The notes beneath the pieces are model-generated. The model saw nothing but the letters and a program-made list of their open reading frames with translations, was not told the DNA's origin and made no database searches. Made by a program: the position numbers and the translations under genes. DNA of 32,255 nucleotides from Coprinopsis marcescibilis (taxonomy: Eukaryota; Basidiomycota; Agaricomycetes; Agaricales; Psathyrellaceae), in NCBI GenBank assembly GCA_004369085.1, contig ML210416.1, forward strand, positions 1 to 32,255, in the 5' to 3' direction. Shown here piece after piece: positions 19,766-30,501 of this stretch. Each line of letters begins with the position of its first letter. Within the stretch, counting starts at the first letter, position 1.

Positions 19766-20418
19766 TTATTCGACCGCGTTGTCATCCCCGAATGGTCTGT
19801 TTTTAGCCTTCCACTTGTCGAGCGCTTCGATGTCCTGGATTAAGCGCCCGGGGATCCATTCGTCATGTTCGCAACCGTAACCGACCCACTTGGACTCTAC
19901 GGCCTCGCCTGTGTGGATCGACAATCTTTTTTATGACGTTCCCGTCTTCAGTCATGAGCCCTGGTGAGGGGAAGGTTCGGTCGGGGAATGCGAGGGCGTT
20001 TTGGGGACAAAGCTTGAGGACGGAGGCGTGGAACCCTGGGAAGGGTTTCGAGTAGTTTGGGAGGTGGATGAATTTGGCGACTCGCCTTTCCGCTTAATTC
20101 TCCGAGGTCTGTTAGTGGTCGAGTGCATTTCCAACCTCCCGGACTGTACGGAATCTCGGGACCACGATAGTGGTTTACGTAATATGCCTGTCTGGGTTTC
20201 GCGTCTGTTAGGGAGTCCTTGGCCTCCTGTACATCCAGCTCAATCTTCGTGATGATGTCGTGTGCGGAAGTCGCTGCCGGGGAATCCGCGGCTGTGGGTG
20301 GTACAATGAGTGGGATCATGCATGGCGAGTCCGTTACACAGGGAAGTATTGAGGAGTCATTGTAAATGATGTTTACCGCCAGACTTGATTGACGCGTTTG
20401 ACCCCGCAGTGTTGCCAA
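19766..20418 (-). mobile_element. Decayed Ty3/gypsy integrase C-terminus with chromodomain
   Basis: Four reading frames on the minus strand, used one after another, carry parts of the C-terminal region of a chromovirus-type polyprotein. The first is a linker-like part with VPPTAADSPAATSAHDIITK and ELDVQEAKDSLTDAK.RQAYY (frame of 20418). The next is a basic STTNRPRRIKRKGES stretch. The third is the HASVLKL segment that usually precedes the chromodomain. The last is a chromodomain-like end (KWVGYGCEHDEWIPG, then IQDIEALDKWKAKN), ending at TAA 19768..19766. At least three frameshifts separate these parts, so it is dead. No LTR, reverse transcriptase or RNase H was seen nearby. It sits in the spacer of the deacetylase duplication. 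Confidence 0.72.
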
Positions 20419-20529
20419 GTCATTGAAACTGATATGTAGTTTGACCGACGTGTTTCAGCGGTTCAGCACCATCAAATCGAGTACCCATATAGCGCAGAAC
20501 AGACAACAAAGTCTGGAAGAGCGCTCTTC

Positions 20530-22526
20530 AAAAGCTTCGATTTCAGCCACGGTTTTACGTTCAAGCTGCGCAAGTTTGCCTCACTGTTGTCATCCAAAAT
20601 TTGGACACTGATTGAATCCCGTAAAAAAAAATCTTTCGGAACGTCCACTTGTTCTTTCATGATTGACCTCAACCAAGGCTGAATGGCCCATGATTTAAAG
20701 AGTTGACTCTTTTGCTGCAGAGCTTTTGCAACTGCGAAGCTGGCGCCTGCGGCCTTGTCTTGAGTTTAAGGTAACTCGAATCTGAATGACAGAATTCGGA
20801 CGCGATCAACGCGCAGCAACTTAAGCGCTTATGCAGATGGGCGGAGGCTTGGCGATGACGGCTCACGGGTTTCATACGCCGCATCGGTATGTTTATTCGA
20901 CATACTTAAAAAAAAAGACGTTCCCCGCGAACGATTTAGGTCACCGAAACCTCCGCAAGATGAAGTTAGTCACTGCCACTGCGCTCCTCTCTCTATTGGG
21001 GCTAGCCAACGCTCATGGAGACCGCGCTGCCCATCGACGACACGTTGAAAACCTGGCTGCTCGTCAAGCCCGTACGTGTTTTATAATAAGGTGTGAAACT
21101 GAACTTGCCCTGACTCTTTCTGATGTATTAGCTTCTTTCCTCACGAGCTTGGACGCCACAAATCCCACCGCTGTCCCCCTGTCCGCCATCGTGCCAGGCG
21201 CAGTAAGCCGAGTTACCCAGACAGTGGAGGCTACCATTCCCGCTGGCACGCGACCCAGCGCGGTTCCAAACGCCCCCGGCCTTCCTGACTGTCAGTTAGA
21301 GTCTTGTCCTACCTCCATGATATCGTGCTTAACAACCCCGTCTTGCAGTGCAGAGGTTTAACCAGAACAAGGCGCAGAAGTATCCCAAGGAAGATAAAGT
21401 TCCCCCTACTGACTCGCCACAAGTCAAGCGGTGGAAAGAAGAGGTCAAGAACTCCGGAGTTCCCATTCCCAACTTCTCTCCCACTGTCGAGGGTATGTCC
21501 ACTATGTTTACACTGTTCAATGATACTCAATAAAGATAAAATTATAGATGCTGATTGCCGTGCCAACCCCGCCGCTGTCGCCGAAACCTCGCGCTGCTGG
21601 TGGACATGTGGCCAATGCGAAGGCAAAAACGAAGTGTCAACCTGTAAAGAGAAGAATCATTGGGGCCTCACTTTCGACGACGGGCCTGCTTTCCACACAA
21701 AAGAGCTCTTGGATTACCTCGACGAAGTCAAGTTGAAGGCCACGTTCTTCGTCGTTGGCTCCCGTGTGTACTTCCTTCCTGAGGTTCTTCAGCACGAGTA
21801 CATCTCTGGCCATCAGATTGCTATTCACACATGGAGTCACAGCCGGTTGACCACCCTGACCGACGATCAAGTCATTGCGGAGCTGGGATGGTCGAAGGAG
21901 ATTATTAGGGAAGTCCTTGGGGTCACCCCAACCCATATGCGTCCTCCATATGGCGATATAGAGTATGCCATATCTTTCGTTTTGATTTGACTCACAGTTA
22001 ACAATGACTTAGTGATCGAGTCCGAAATATTTCTTTGGCGATGGGTTTGACGCCGGTGATGTGGACCCGAAACGAAAACGTCGCATTCAACACCCAAGGT
22101 ACAATCCCTCCCACTATATATCCAACCTCATATATAGACAATTGAACCACTCTTCTAGACTTTGAAGTTTTCGGAAATTTGACCACAATCGAGCAGGTGC
22201 TGACGAACTGGAACGGGATCAAGACTGCCTCCGCCAACTTGGACACCGGTTTCATTGTTCTCCAACACGACCTCAATCAACAGGCCGTTGACGCTGCTAC
22301 CGGTTATATCATCCCTGATGGACTGGCACAGTCGCCAGCCTGGACCATCGAGCCCGTCATTAACTGTTTGAACATGCCAATGGCAAATGCGTATATCGAG
22401 ACAAATGACAACGCAACGAATCCATTCATTGCCAAGCTCGATGGTTCCGCCATCGCCACAGCGGGTGGGCCTGGCTGGCTACTTATGGTGGTAACGGGGT
22501 TGCTTTTGGGTCTGTTCGCCTTGTAG
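20530..22526 (+). repeat. Tandem duplication unit, copy 2 (promoter plus deacetylase gene)
   Basis: Partner of the unit at about 17045-18917. Upstream homology begins near AAAAGCTTCGATTTCAGCCA and continues through the gene to its stop. The 3' flanks after the stop codons do not look alike. Confidence 0.75.
20960..22526 (+). CDS. Chitin deacetylase 2 (CE4), GPI-anchored, complete
   Basis: Six exons: 20960..21071, 21132..21290, 21349..21492, 21548..21962, 22013..22098 and 22159..22526. They encode 427 residues in phase. Signal peptide 1-18 (MKLVTATALLSLLGLANA); a Ser/Thr/Pro-rich region to about 140; a Cys-rich segment 142-171; then the deacetylase domain. Metal and catalytic motifs: TFDDGP 180-185, HTWSH 232-236, RPPYG 270-274, and QHDL near the end of the domain. 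The segment normally rich in Asp and Trp reads MWTRNEN. The C-terminus is hydrophobic (WLLMVVTGLLLGLFAL) after a small-residue region, as expected for a GPI signal. It converts chitin to chitosan at the cell surface (family knowledge). It is downstream of and parallel to copy 1. The MWTRNE segment is the same in both copies, so it is a feature of this pair rather than an error. Confidence 0.92.
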
Positions 22527-23074
22527 GAAGAGAGATGTCACGAATCTTAGTTAGAAGACATAACAGATTTAGCCAATTCAGCACCGCTCATTGATCAATC
22601 TTCCGTCTTGAGCCATCTGGAGGTGAAAGTTGGCTGCGCGAGCGGCTTCAAGGTAGCAACTTCGTGCCAGGCTCACACAGATCTAAGGTACGTGAGCTGT
22701 AGCTAGCTACCCACCGTAGTCGCTTGAGAGTTCAGGTACTAATGCCCACGAGGGGATGCCTTCCACCGATCAAGGTTGGAGATTTCAATATACAAGCGGA
22801 ACGTTTTGCGTCGATAACAATGCCTCCGTGAGATCTCATCAGCCTCCGTTGTTACCGATAGGGTATGGATTGTGACAAAAAAAAATTGACCAGGCATGCT
22901 GCTTCCATGAGGTGATCATACTGAGTGTTAACTTTTCGACGGACCATAGCAGGAAATGCGACGAACCGTTCAAATTCAGGATGGATGAGAGCACTGGAAT
23001 CCCTCATCAAAAGAGTCAGAACTTCCAACAAACATTCATTGGCTACTCGCTGCCTTCGAGACTCGCCTTTCACA
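22527..23074. other. Intergenic region before the HMG-box gene
   Basis: Holds the 3' flank of deacetylase 2 and the promoter region of the HMG-box gene. An opposite-strand ORF at 22852-23298 overlaps the HMG exon and has no recognisable content. Confidence 0.5.
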
Positions 23075-24534
23075 ATGTCTGCCATTAGCAACATCAAGCA
23101 GTTTCGTGCGTCTGGTCGCCTCGTGAAGCGTATCGCAGTTGCATATGATGGTATGCTAACACTTGTGATTGGGAGCTCGGTGGAAATAAATTGACACGAT
23201 AATTTGCAGGGGATGGCTGGCAGGTCCCGTTGGAAGTACACGAGGCGTACAAGGAAGATTGTCCTCCGCAAACTGCGATACAGGCCCCACCGGTGCAAAC
23301 AACCATATCACGTCGACTGAACGGAGCCAATCGGGGCTCTTCCCTGAATGGTTCCCTTTCTTCCTCTTCTGACAGGGAGGCGGCCATCTCCTCGGTTGGA
23401 AGGTCCTTGTTTTCCAGTGGCGCACAACCTATATCAGTCCCAACCGCGCCCACCTCCGCCTCTTCTGCTTCTACATTCCTTGAAATGCCTTCCACACGTC
23501 ATCATCGCTGGACTTCCTCTCGCAAGGCTTCGCACGCCCGTCGCCGTGGCCCCAACCACATTCCACGACCTCGCAATGCATTCATCATCTTCCGTTCCCA
23601 CCTTAACTCTCACTATCCACCAGAGAATAGGAAGACCACCGATGGCAGCAAGATCAACCAGAGCGATGTGAGCAAGGATGCTGGAAAGGTTTGGCATTCG
23701 ATGTCTGCAGAAGAGAAGCAGCCGTTCTTCGATAAGGCTGATAGGGAGAAGCGAGAGCACTCCTTGCTCTACCCCAACTATTCCTATGCTCCCAATAAGA
23801 GGGGGCAGGCGCGACAGAGTGCACGCAAGGGGTTGTCGGGGGCCACTGATTTAGATGATTCCGACAGTGACAGCGAAAGCTCGTTTCACCCTCCTGCTGT
23901 TGCCGTGCGTGTCACCCATGCTGCACGCGCCCTGCGGCCCCGCAAAACTCGTTGCGCAGAACCGACTTCCAAGTTCTCCCAATCCCCAACCCCTTCCCTG
24001 TGCGATTCAACTTCCGACAACTCGTCATCCAGTGACTTTCCCGCAAACGATGAGGACGAGATGATTGCTCCGATGAAGGACACCGCAACGATCGCGATTG
24101 TGCCCAGCGCGTTTGACGCCATGCGCGGGTTTGAGAGGCCTGACGATACTGTAAGTGCTTTCATCCAATCTGGCAATCAAAACACTCACATTATTTCACA
24201 GTTCATCGACATGTGTGCTCGTCCTCCGACCGTGGTTCCTGAGCTGAACCGTGTGTTTGGTGTTACGGCCTACGTCGACCCTGCAGCCTCCGACTACCAG
24301 TTGCCCATGCTGGAGACGCTCTTCGACGACGATTTATCCAACGTTTATTCTAGCTTCGGGCAGGGTGCTCCAATTACACAAGCCTTGCTCGAAGACTTAG
24401 CCCACGAGTGGGTCGAGAGCGAGGAGGCTGGAATCGAGTATAACATCGAGCTCAACATTTTTGATCCCGACTACCAGCAAATATGGGCTGAATGTATGGT
24501 TTCCAGCCCCGGCATGTCTTTCGAATTTCCTTAG
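23075..24534 (+). CDS. HMG-box transcription factor
   Basis: Exons 23075..23150, 23210..24150 and 24202..24534 give 449 residues. The first intron is 59 nt. The second (24151..24201, GTAAGT...TTTCACAG, 51 nt) contains no stop and keeps the frame, so an unspliced form of 466 residues is possible. The HMG box spans about 142-218: HIPRPRNAFIIFRSHL, then NQSDVSKDAGKVWHSMS and EEKQPFFDKADREKREH, followed by YPNYSY. This is the sequence-specific (MATA_HMG/Sox-like) subtype, expected to bind and bend DNA in the nucleus. The regions before (60-140) and after (220-310) are Ser/Pro-rich and probably disordered; the C-terminal 120 residues are acidic and could activate transcription. It is not next to recognisable mating-type genes, so I do not call it a mating-type factor. 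Targets are unknown. Confidence 0.85.
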
Positions 24535-25072
24535 GTGCATTCTAGCTCACCACGCCCTCCATGCCATATGACACCTTCATCTTGGCTTTCAGATAGAACC
24601 TTTTACGACCTAGATACCAAACTCACCATAACATTGTACCATATCGCATCCGTTCCATCTTTCGAATTTAATCGAGTACGAGTACACAGACACTCATGGA
24701 GTCAAGTTACTTGCAGGGAGGTAAAGTGATGGGCTGAGAGTCGTAATGCAAAAATCTGGCACAAAGAAAGGTGTAGTAAGGCTCGAGCTCCAAGTCAACC
24801 CGCCGGCGGCCGTATGCTTGCAATGGCGTGGGAACTTGGAAGACCACCTACACAGCCACTAATACCCAGTTTGCCCTTTCAAGCAGAAGGCTCGGAGCCG
24901 GTTGGGAGTCCCTTCTCACCCTGGTACTTCATAATAGATGGAATGGAAACTCATATAGAGCTGGCTTAGATGATAGGAGGTCCAGGTCTGAACACAATGA
25001 GCATACAGTCATATTTCAAGTTAGTAACACAAAAAATACGAGTACTTGGTGCATGAAAGACTCTCTCCACCT
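24535..25072. other. Convergent 3' flanks of the HMG-box and P450 genes
   Basis: About 540 bp between two convergent genes. The ORFs here are short and without recognisable content. Nothing else seen. Confidence 0.55.
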
Positions 25073-27647
25073 TCAGAGTAGCGAAATCTTGAGCGGTAGT
25101 TGCAAGTTGCGGAGGCCCTGGCCCTCAACACGACCTTCATCAATCATTGGCTGGGCGATGCCATGAAACTCCCATCGGATCTTCTTACGCGTAGGTGCAA
25201 ACTTGAAGGATTCAAGGAGAAGCGATAGGAGAACCTCTAAATGGCAGATAGAGTCAGCTCAGATAAAGCTCGCAAGGTGAGTATATCGTGCTCACTCATC
25301 TCGAGCTGAGAAAACTTGAACCCAATACAAGCCCGACCTCCACCAACAAAAGTCATCCTGAGATTCACCAATTCGTGAGCATTGAACCGACCGCTCAAAG
25401 AAAGTAAGGGAGAAACTTGCAAATTAGAGTATACACCAGGGATCCGGGCTTCTGCGACAGATTGAGGCAGAGGCGACAACCAGCGCTCAGGCTTCCACTC
25501 GTGTGCATCCGGGCCCCATATCAAAGGGTCTCGATTGCACGACACGATTGAAACATTGAGATCGGTTCCGCGAGGCACCATAACCTCGTTCATGACCTTA
25601 CCGTCAGTTGACACGATTGGGTGTGAGAGAGGTATATATGCGTCTTCCTTTGCTCTACGGAACATTGTCAATTGAGGGTTGGTAAACTTGATAGACGGTA
25701 CAATTGGTATCACTAACTGTCGTTGAACATAGCCGATAGGTGGGTATCTGAAAATCCAGAGGGTTCAGGAATGATTGAGATAAGGAAGAGCAGGGCGTAC
25801 AGGCGCAATGTTTCCCTACAGACCGCATCCAGATATGGGAGTTGGTGAAGTTCGTCGTAGAGGAGTTCACCCTGTTCCGTCTTTGCATCGATAATCTCTT
25901 CCCTGAGTTTTTCTTGCACCTCTGGACTTTCACTCAACAAGAGCAAGGTCCTAGACAGTGCGGTGGAAGTCGTATCTGTAGCTGCGAAGGTGAGCGTACT
26001 AAGGGTGCATCGTTCAGCATAGAAATCCGGGCATGGGAATGCATATTAACTCACGACATTTGAGCGATAATTTCTTCCTCCGGCATCTTGTCTTTCTCGG
26101 CTGCCAGTAGATTTGCTTTCACTGTCGACATCTATCAATATCCCGCAATGCAAAGGAGGGAGAACAACATACTCAAAGCACTTATGATATCCTTGCCCTG
26201 GCCAATCTGTTCATGAAATGCGTCGTCTCCGACGTCGAGCGCCTGTTTCTTCGATTCGTAGACCTCTAGACAGGTCTGATGGAGATTGTTGATAATGTCT
26301 CGCAGAACGCGCACGTTCTTTGAGGGTAGGAGATCCACAATGAACCGACGGAATCGAGGCGTCCCAAGGTAGTTGACGTATGGAATAACGAATACTCGAT
26401 GAACATTGAATTTAGTTGCTGCTTGCCTTGAAAGACAACATAATTCTGAGAGAAGCGCTCATTAAGCAACCAAGACATACGTACATGATGTCCTTGATAG
26501 ACTTGTGAAATGGATGGAGAGGTACATCAGGCTCGAGGTTATCGAACGAGGTTCCCCATCCACTTTGGCCAATAAGCTCTAATGCCGTGCGCCCCATCCA
26601 AGCTAGGACGTCAATCTAGGTGCAGCCACGGTGTTAATAAACCCCTTAAAACGCAAGCCGTTAGATGCCTACCTCGGTTTTACCTGCTCCTATCTCCTTT
26701 CTTAGCGAGTCACAGAGCTACCGGCACTCTAGTCAAAAGATGATACCAAGCTGAGCGAAGGGGCTTGCCCACCTTGCTCCCAATCTCGTTGAATATTGGG
26801 ACTATTCATGGGTTAGTAGATGCAGATGCCCATAAAGAGGTGTCATGCGTACCCATCCCTCGCAGATGCGCTACTGAAAAGACCGGATTGAGCATCTTCC
26901 TTTGTCTACGATGATGTTCGCCTACATGAGCCCATTCGTGTGAGCACATTACTATATCTCAAGCAGGGCCTTCATACCTAATGTAGACAGGAGCCCCTTT
27001 CCAAACAACAAGTCGTTGACACTGAATATTCAATGTATATAAATTAGTGAGTGATCACCTAAGATTGAGAACACTTTCACCGAGTGAAATCCTCCGACTC
27101 GTCGAAGAGGTGTTGATCCTAGAGTGAAGGCAAAGGTTCAAGATCGCAAGAAACTCAGACATCGCGCAACATACCTTGAGGATGATATGATACAATGCCT
27201 TAGGATCGCGCACATTCAGCATCACGGCCTAGCATTTGAATAAATTTGAGTGCGCCAGTGCTTTGTATTCGCTCATACATACCCCCATCACACTTGGAAC
27301 TCTTGCAACTCCCGGGTCTAGCAAGCGTCAAATTCCGGGCAGTCTCGGACGTTTGGCAAGGGTTTAAGCTCACAGTTCATTGCGAGATACTCCTGGTAGT
27401 CCCATCCATCTGGACCAAACAAATCTTCGATGTTTCCTAAGGTGCCAGATATTAGTGCATCACGGCACGAAACTCTTATGCGACAGTTTGCAACAGAAAA
27501 TAGTGGCTTACCAGTGAGGTATGAGCGTGGCGGGGGCCCTGGAATGGTGTCAAGTGGGCTTCTTGATGTTAGGGCCTTTGTGGTCCGCCATATAGCCCAA
27601 GAAAGAGCCAAGGGTATAAGCACTGATAGAACAGCTATGTCAGGCAT
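25073..27647 (-). CDS. Cytochrome P450 monooxygenase (CYP5150-like), 17 exons
   Basis: Exons: 27647..27512, 27436..27374, 27317..27283, 27228..27175, 27118..27081, 27021..26978, 26921..26853, 26801..26773, 26717..26673, 26615..26485, 26426..26173, 26121..26055, 25998..25801, 25747..25718, 25654..25421, 25357..25296 and 25236..25073. They give 550 residues and every phase fits. An N-terminal membrane anchor (DIAVLSVLIPLALSWAIW) is followed by a proline hinge (TIPGPPPRSY). Helix C has EHHRRQRKMLNP. The I-helix motif is FAATDTT (326-332), K-helix ExxR is at 384-387 (ETLR), PERW precedes the heme loop, and the heme loop is FVGGGRACIG with Cys486. All catalytic residues are present. It is probably an ER-bound monooxygenase needing a P450 reductase; the CYP5150-type assignment is by overall look. 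The intron 25420..25358 is GC-AG. It lies 445 bp downstream of epoxide hydrolase 2 on the same strand. Confidence 0.92.
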
Positions 27648-28091
27648 GGTAAAACGAGAGTGAGCGCCGAACGATAGATTTGTAGACTTAGCAATGCGTC
27701 CTTTGGTAATTGCAGGCAAGATCGCAGTCTGTTTCCCATGGTTCATTCCCGTGGACTTGATGCCGTTAGGAATGCCTAAACCGTACCAGGGCTTCGGCAA
27801 CATGTGGGAGCACCACCCTTGGCGTACCCGTGAAACCCATACCCGGCTGACCCGTGGCTGTTAACGCCATGAGGCTAACAAGAGGCATCAGTGGGTGCCT
27901 TCTAAGAGAAAATAGCAAAGACTCTCAAGGAGGCTCTGCATTTAAGGCTTCTTCTACATTGATCGAGCAGTGACACGGACCTCTGTTCTTCGAGCCCTTT
28001 ATACACCACAAGTCCATCTGAGGACCGACCTAAAATACTTAAAGTACAGGCTTCTCCCAAGCACTTGTCGAGCATCGACCGCACCACACCC
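27648..28091. other. Spacer between epoxide hydrolase 2 and the P450
   Basis: About 440 bp with no supportable coding region. It must contain the P450 promoter; no clear TATA box recognised. Confidence 0.5.
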
Positions 28092-29510
28092 TCACAGACC
28101 CTTTAGCCATCCCAGCAGCATACGGTTAACCTCGTCAGCAGCCTCCCAAAATGCCCAGTGACCCGTATTCACAATCTTGGTCGTAGACCGAGGACAGAGC
28201 TCCAAGACAGGTCGTACGAAGAGTCTTGGTACGACGACCGCATCTTTTGCAGTTGCAATGAATAGGACGGGCTTGACAATGGTATAACTCTCCAACGGAA
28301 CCACTGCGAAGGAGGTGGTTATTAGAATGGTACTCTGTTGTGATTGAAGGCAGATTCTGCATCACCTTCATCTGCTTCAGCAGAAACGTTGCTGACCTCG
28401 TTCTTATAGTACGAGAGCGGACCATTCCACCCGCCTCTTGTAAGAATGCGCTCAGTGGTGCTCATGTCCTAGAATCAGCACGTGTAAGAAATGACGAGCC
28501 CCTGAAAATTATTAGCGCCCGTTGATGAAACGCACCTCAGCGGAGATATAGGTGGCTCTCTGAGTCGATGAATCCGATTGTAAGAACGTTTGCAGGGCAC
28601 CAACAGGAGCCCACGCATATTTCCACAGAGCTGGGTCTCGGCTCCAGAGGATGTCGAACAAAGATCTGCTCTGAGAGGCTGTCACAGTATATACGAGACG
28701 AGAGAAAGTTTGTACTTACATGCTGATTGATGACTTCGGCGGCCCCAGTAGCAGCGAAGAAAGCCCTATGTGTAGTAAAGTCATTAGTTAGGGCTGACAT
28801 CGCTCTCAAACCGGACTAACCAGTAGCCCAGATTCGCGTATCCTAATTCGTTCTCCCCCTGAGATTGAAGGTGAGCAGGTTGCTAACTCGAGAGAGACCA
28901 CTCCAACTTGCCGCTTCTTTCCGTTGCTCGTACGTGGACACCGTGTCTGGGGGTGTATACCCTACAGAAAGAAACGCAAACCCCAAGAATCTGTCTTGGT
29001 AAATATTTGCTGCTCGGCTAACAGTAGCCGAGCCCCTGTAACAATGACTTAGAAGCGACCTTGACTAAACCGGGGATACAGGAAGCGGACTCACCAATCG
29101 TGTCCAATGGCAACTACATTGGACAGATTTTCTGCGTCGAGAATTTCAATCAGATCCTTTGCCTGAGCTGGATGTGTGTACACCAGAGGGTCTTGAGGAA
29201 TAGAGGTGCCACCGTAGCCAAGCATATCAGGAACAACAAGTCCGTATCCCTCCTTTTCGAAGAAATTGATTTGGTGGATCCAGTGCGCGGAGAATGAAGG
29301 GAATCCGTGAACGAAGAGCAAGGTTGGCTTGTCCGCAGTAGCAGGAGAGAAATAGTAGTTGTATATGAACCCCCTTGATACGGTCGTTTGCTTGTACTTT
29401 GGAGACCGGTAGAGATGGTCAAAAGTGAGCCATGAGGTCGAGTTTGACAGGGCAAATGTCGAGGAAATGCACAGGCTGGATAGCGCCAGAAGGTTGAGCA
29501 GAAGACGCAT
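28092..29510 (-). CDS. Secreted epoxide-hydrolase-like alpha/beta hydrolase 2
   Basis: Seven exons: 29510..29095, 29035..28912, 28858..28821, 28765..28720, 28670..28536, 28468..28366 and 28303..28092. They give 357 residues, the same length as hydrolase 1. The internal exons have identical sizes (124, 38, 46, 135 and 103 nt). N-terminal signal peptide MRLLLNLLALSSLCISSTFA. HGFP at 68-71, nucleophile Asp138 in GHDWG (Trp kept), acid candidate in ATAKDAVVVP, and catalytic His336 in TGHWAFWE. Thus all expected catalytic elements are present. The second intron (28911..28859) has a GC donor, GCAAGT; in hydrolase 1 the same position is GTGAGT. Family role: opening epoxides to diols; the substrate is unknown. 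It lies directly upstream of a P450 on the same strand, which could supply epoxides (inference). A TATATAA lies about 70 bp upstream. Confidence 0.87.
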
Positions 29511-30501
29511 CGGAAAGAAACGTTTGAAACCGAGATCCAGCGATTTTTCGCTTGATAGTAAGGGTGAGTCAAGTGCACTTATATAGATTTAGAAGTGGCA
29601 AGGTCATCGAATCTTTCATGGTTCATAAGCAGCCGAGTATCGGAGGAATAGAAGTCGATACTAGTTGGCCAGTCGCTGACTGGTCTCCACAGATTGCTGA
29701 CTGATTCTTGATTTACTATTTAGCGCGGCGAGGCCAAGCGCCGGGGAACTCGGAGTGAGGAGAAACATACATACTTTTGTTATATGGTGCGTAATGACCG
29801 GAGATGAACGATGAAGAATATTCGGCTGCTGTGTGCTGCAACCAGCGCCAGTTCGTCCCATCGGAAGAAAGATGGATTAGGCTGGCGTTGCAGTCATATT
29901 CGCAGGAAGATGATCAACGCACCAGTTGGACCGAAAGCAGCTGGCTCCAGTTGAGAAGTGCCGGCCGTCGTGGTTACCCTCACAGTCAAAGCCAGGCTCG
30001 GACTCATCGATGCGCCTGCTGACGACACATGGGCATATTTGAGCGGAGATGACTATATTCGCTAACTTGTGCAGCGTCTCTCTGACACTCTGTCGACCTT
30101 AAAATTTTGCAAATTGAAAGGCTAAGCAAGCAAGGTGCAACAGAAAGCGCCCGGTTGCGAGGTACCACCCTTTGTTGCCCCATCTTTCTCACATTTCGCC
30201 AATGTGTTGCTTTACTTATTACCATTGCTTTGAAAAAGCGCTGCGAATGTCTACCGCAATTACACAAACGTCCTCGGTTTTAATTCGCCGTCCTCTTTGT
30301 CGTTGTGGGTAAATCTCCATTCTGATTCCTTGTCATCTGGATCTCCACTCTGCCCCAGTAGTGTCCCTTTGCGAATGTGGCAGATGCAACAGACGGTACC
30401 AGCAACAAACGAAAGTGGGAGCAACACGGTTACAAAGTGGTCCGTGAATTCACTTTAAATACTTGGTGGACGACCGTTATGCCTCTCTCAATCGAACACC
30501 C
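29511..30501. other. Divergent upstream region of hydrolase 2 and the right F-box-like gene
   Basis: About 1 kb without a supportable gene. The left end carries the hydrolase 2 TATA box (29579-29585). ORFs at 29804-30022 (+) and 30004-30267 (-) have no recognisable content. Confidence 0.5.
29579..29585 (-). promoter_or_regulatory. TATA box of hydrolase 2
   Basis: TATATAA on the minus strand, about 70 bp upstream of ATG 29510. Confidence 0.5.

Larger units (their letters stand above)
18918..20959. other. Spacer between the chitin deacetylase genes
   Basis: About 2 kb holding a MITE (19058-19234), a decayed retroelement fragment (19766-20418) and, from about 20530, the duplicated promoter region of deacetylase 2. 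The stretch 19240-19760 contains a 105-residue ORF (19399-19716, +) with no recognisable content; I do not support it as a gene. Confidence 0.6.

Noticed and set aside
22852..23298. 148-residue minus ORF opposite the HMG-box gene
   Set aside because: It overlaps the HMG-box gene's first exon and intron and shows no recognisable domain.
23075..24534. Mating-type HMG gene
   Set aside because: The box is of the right type, but no homeodomain, pheromone receptor or other mating-locus gene is nearby.
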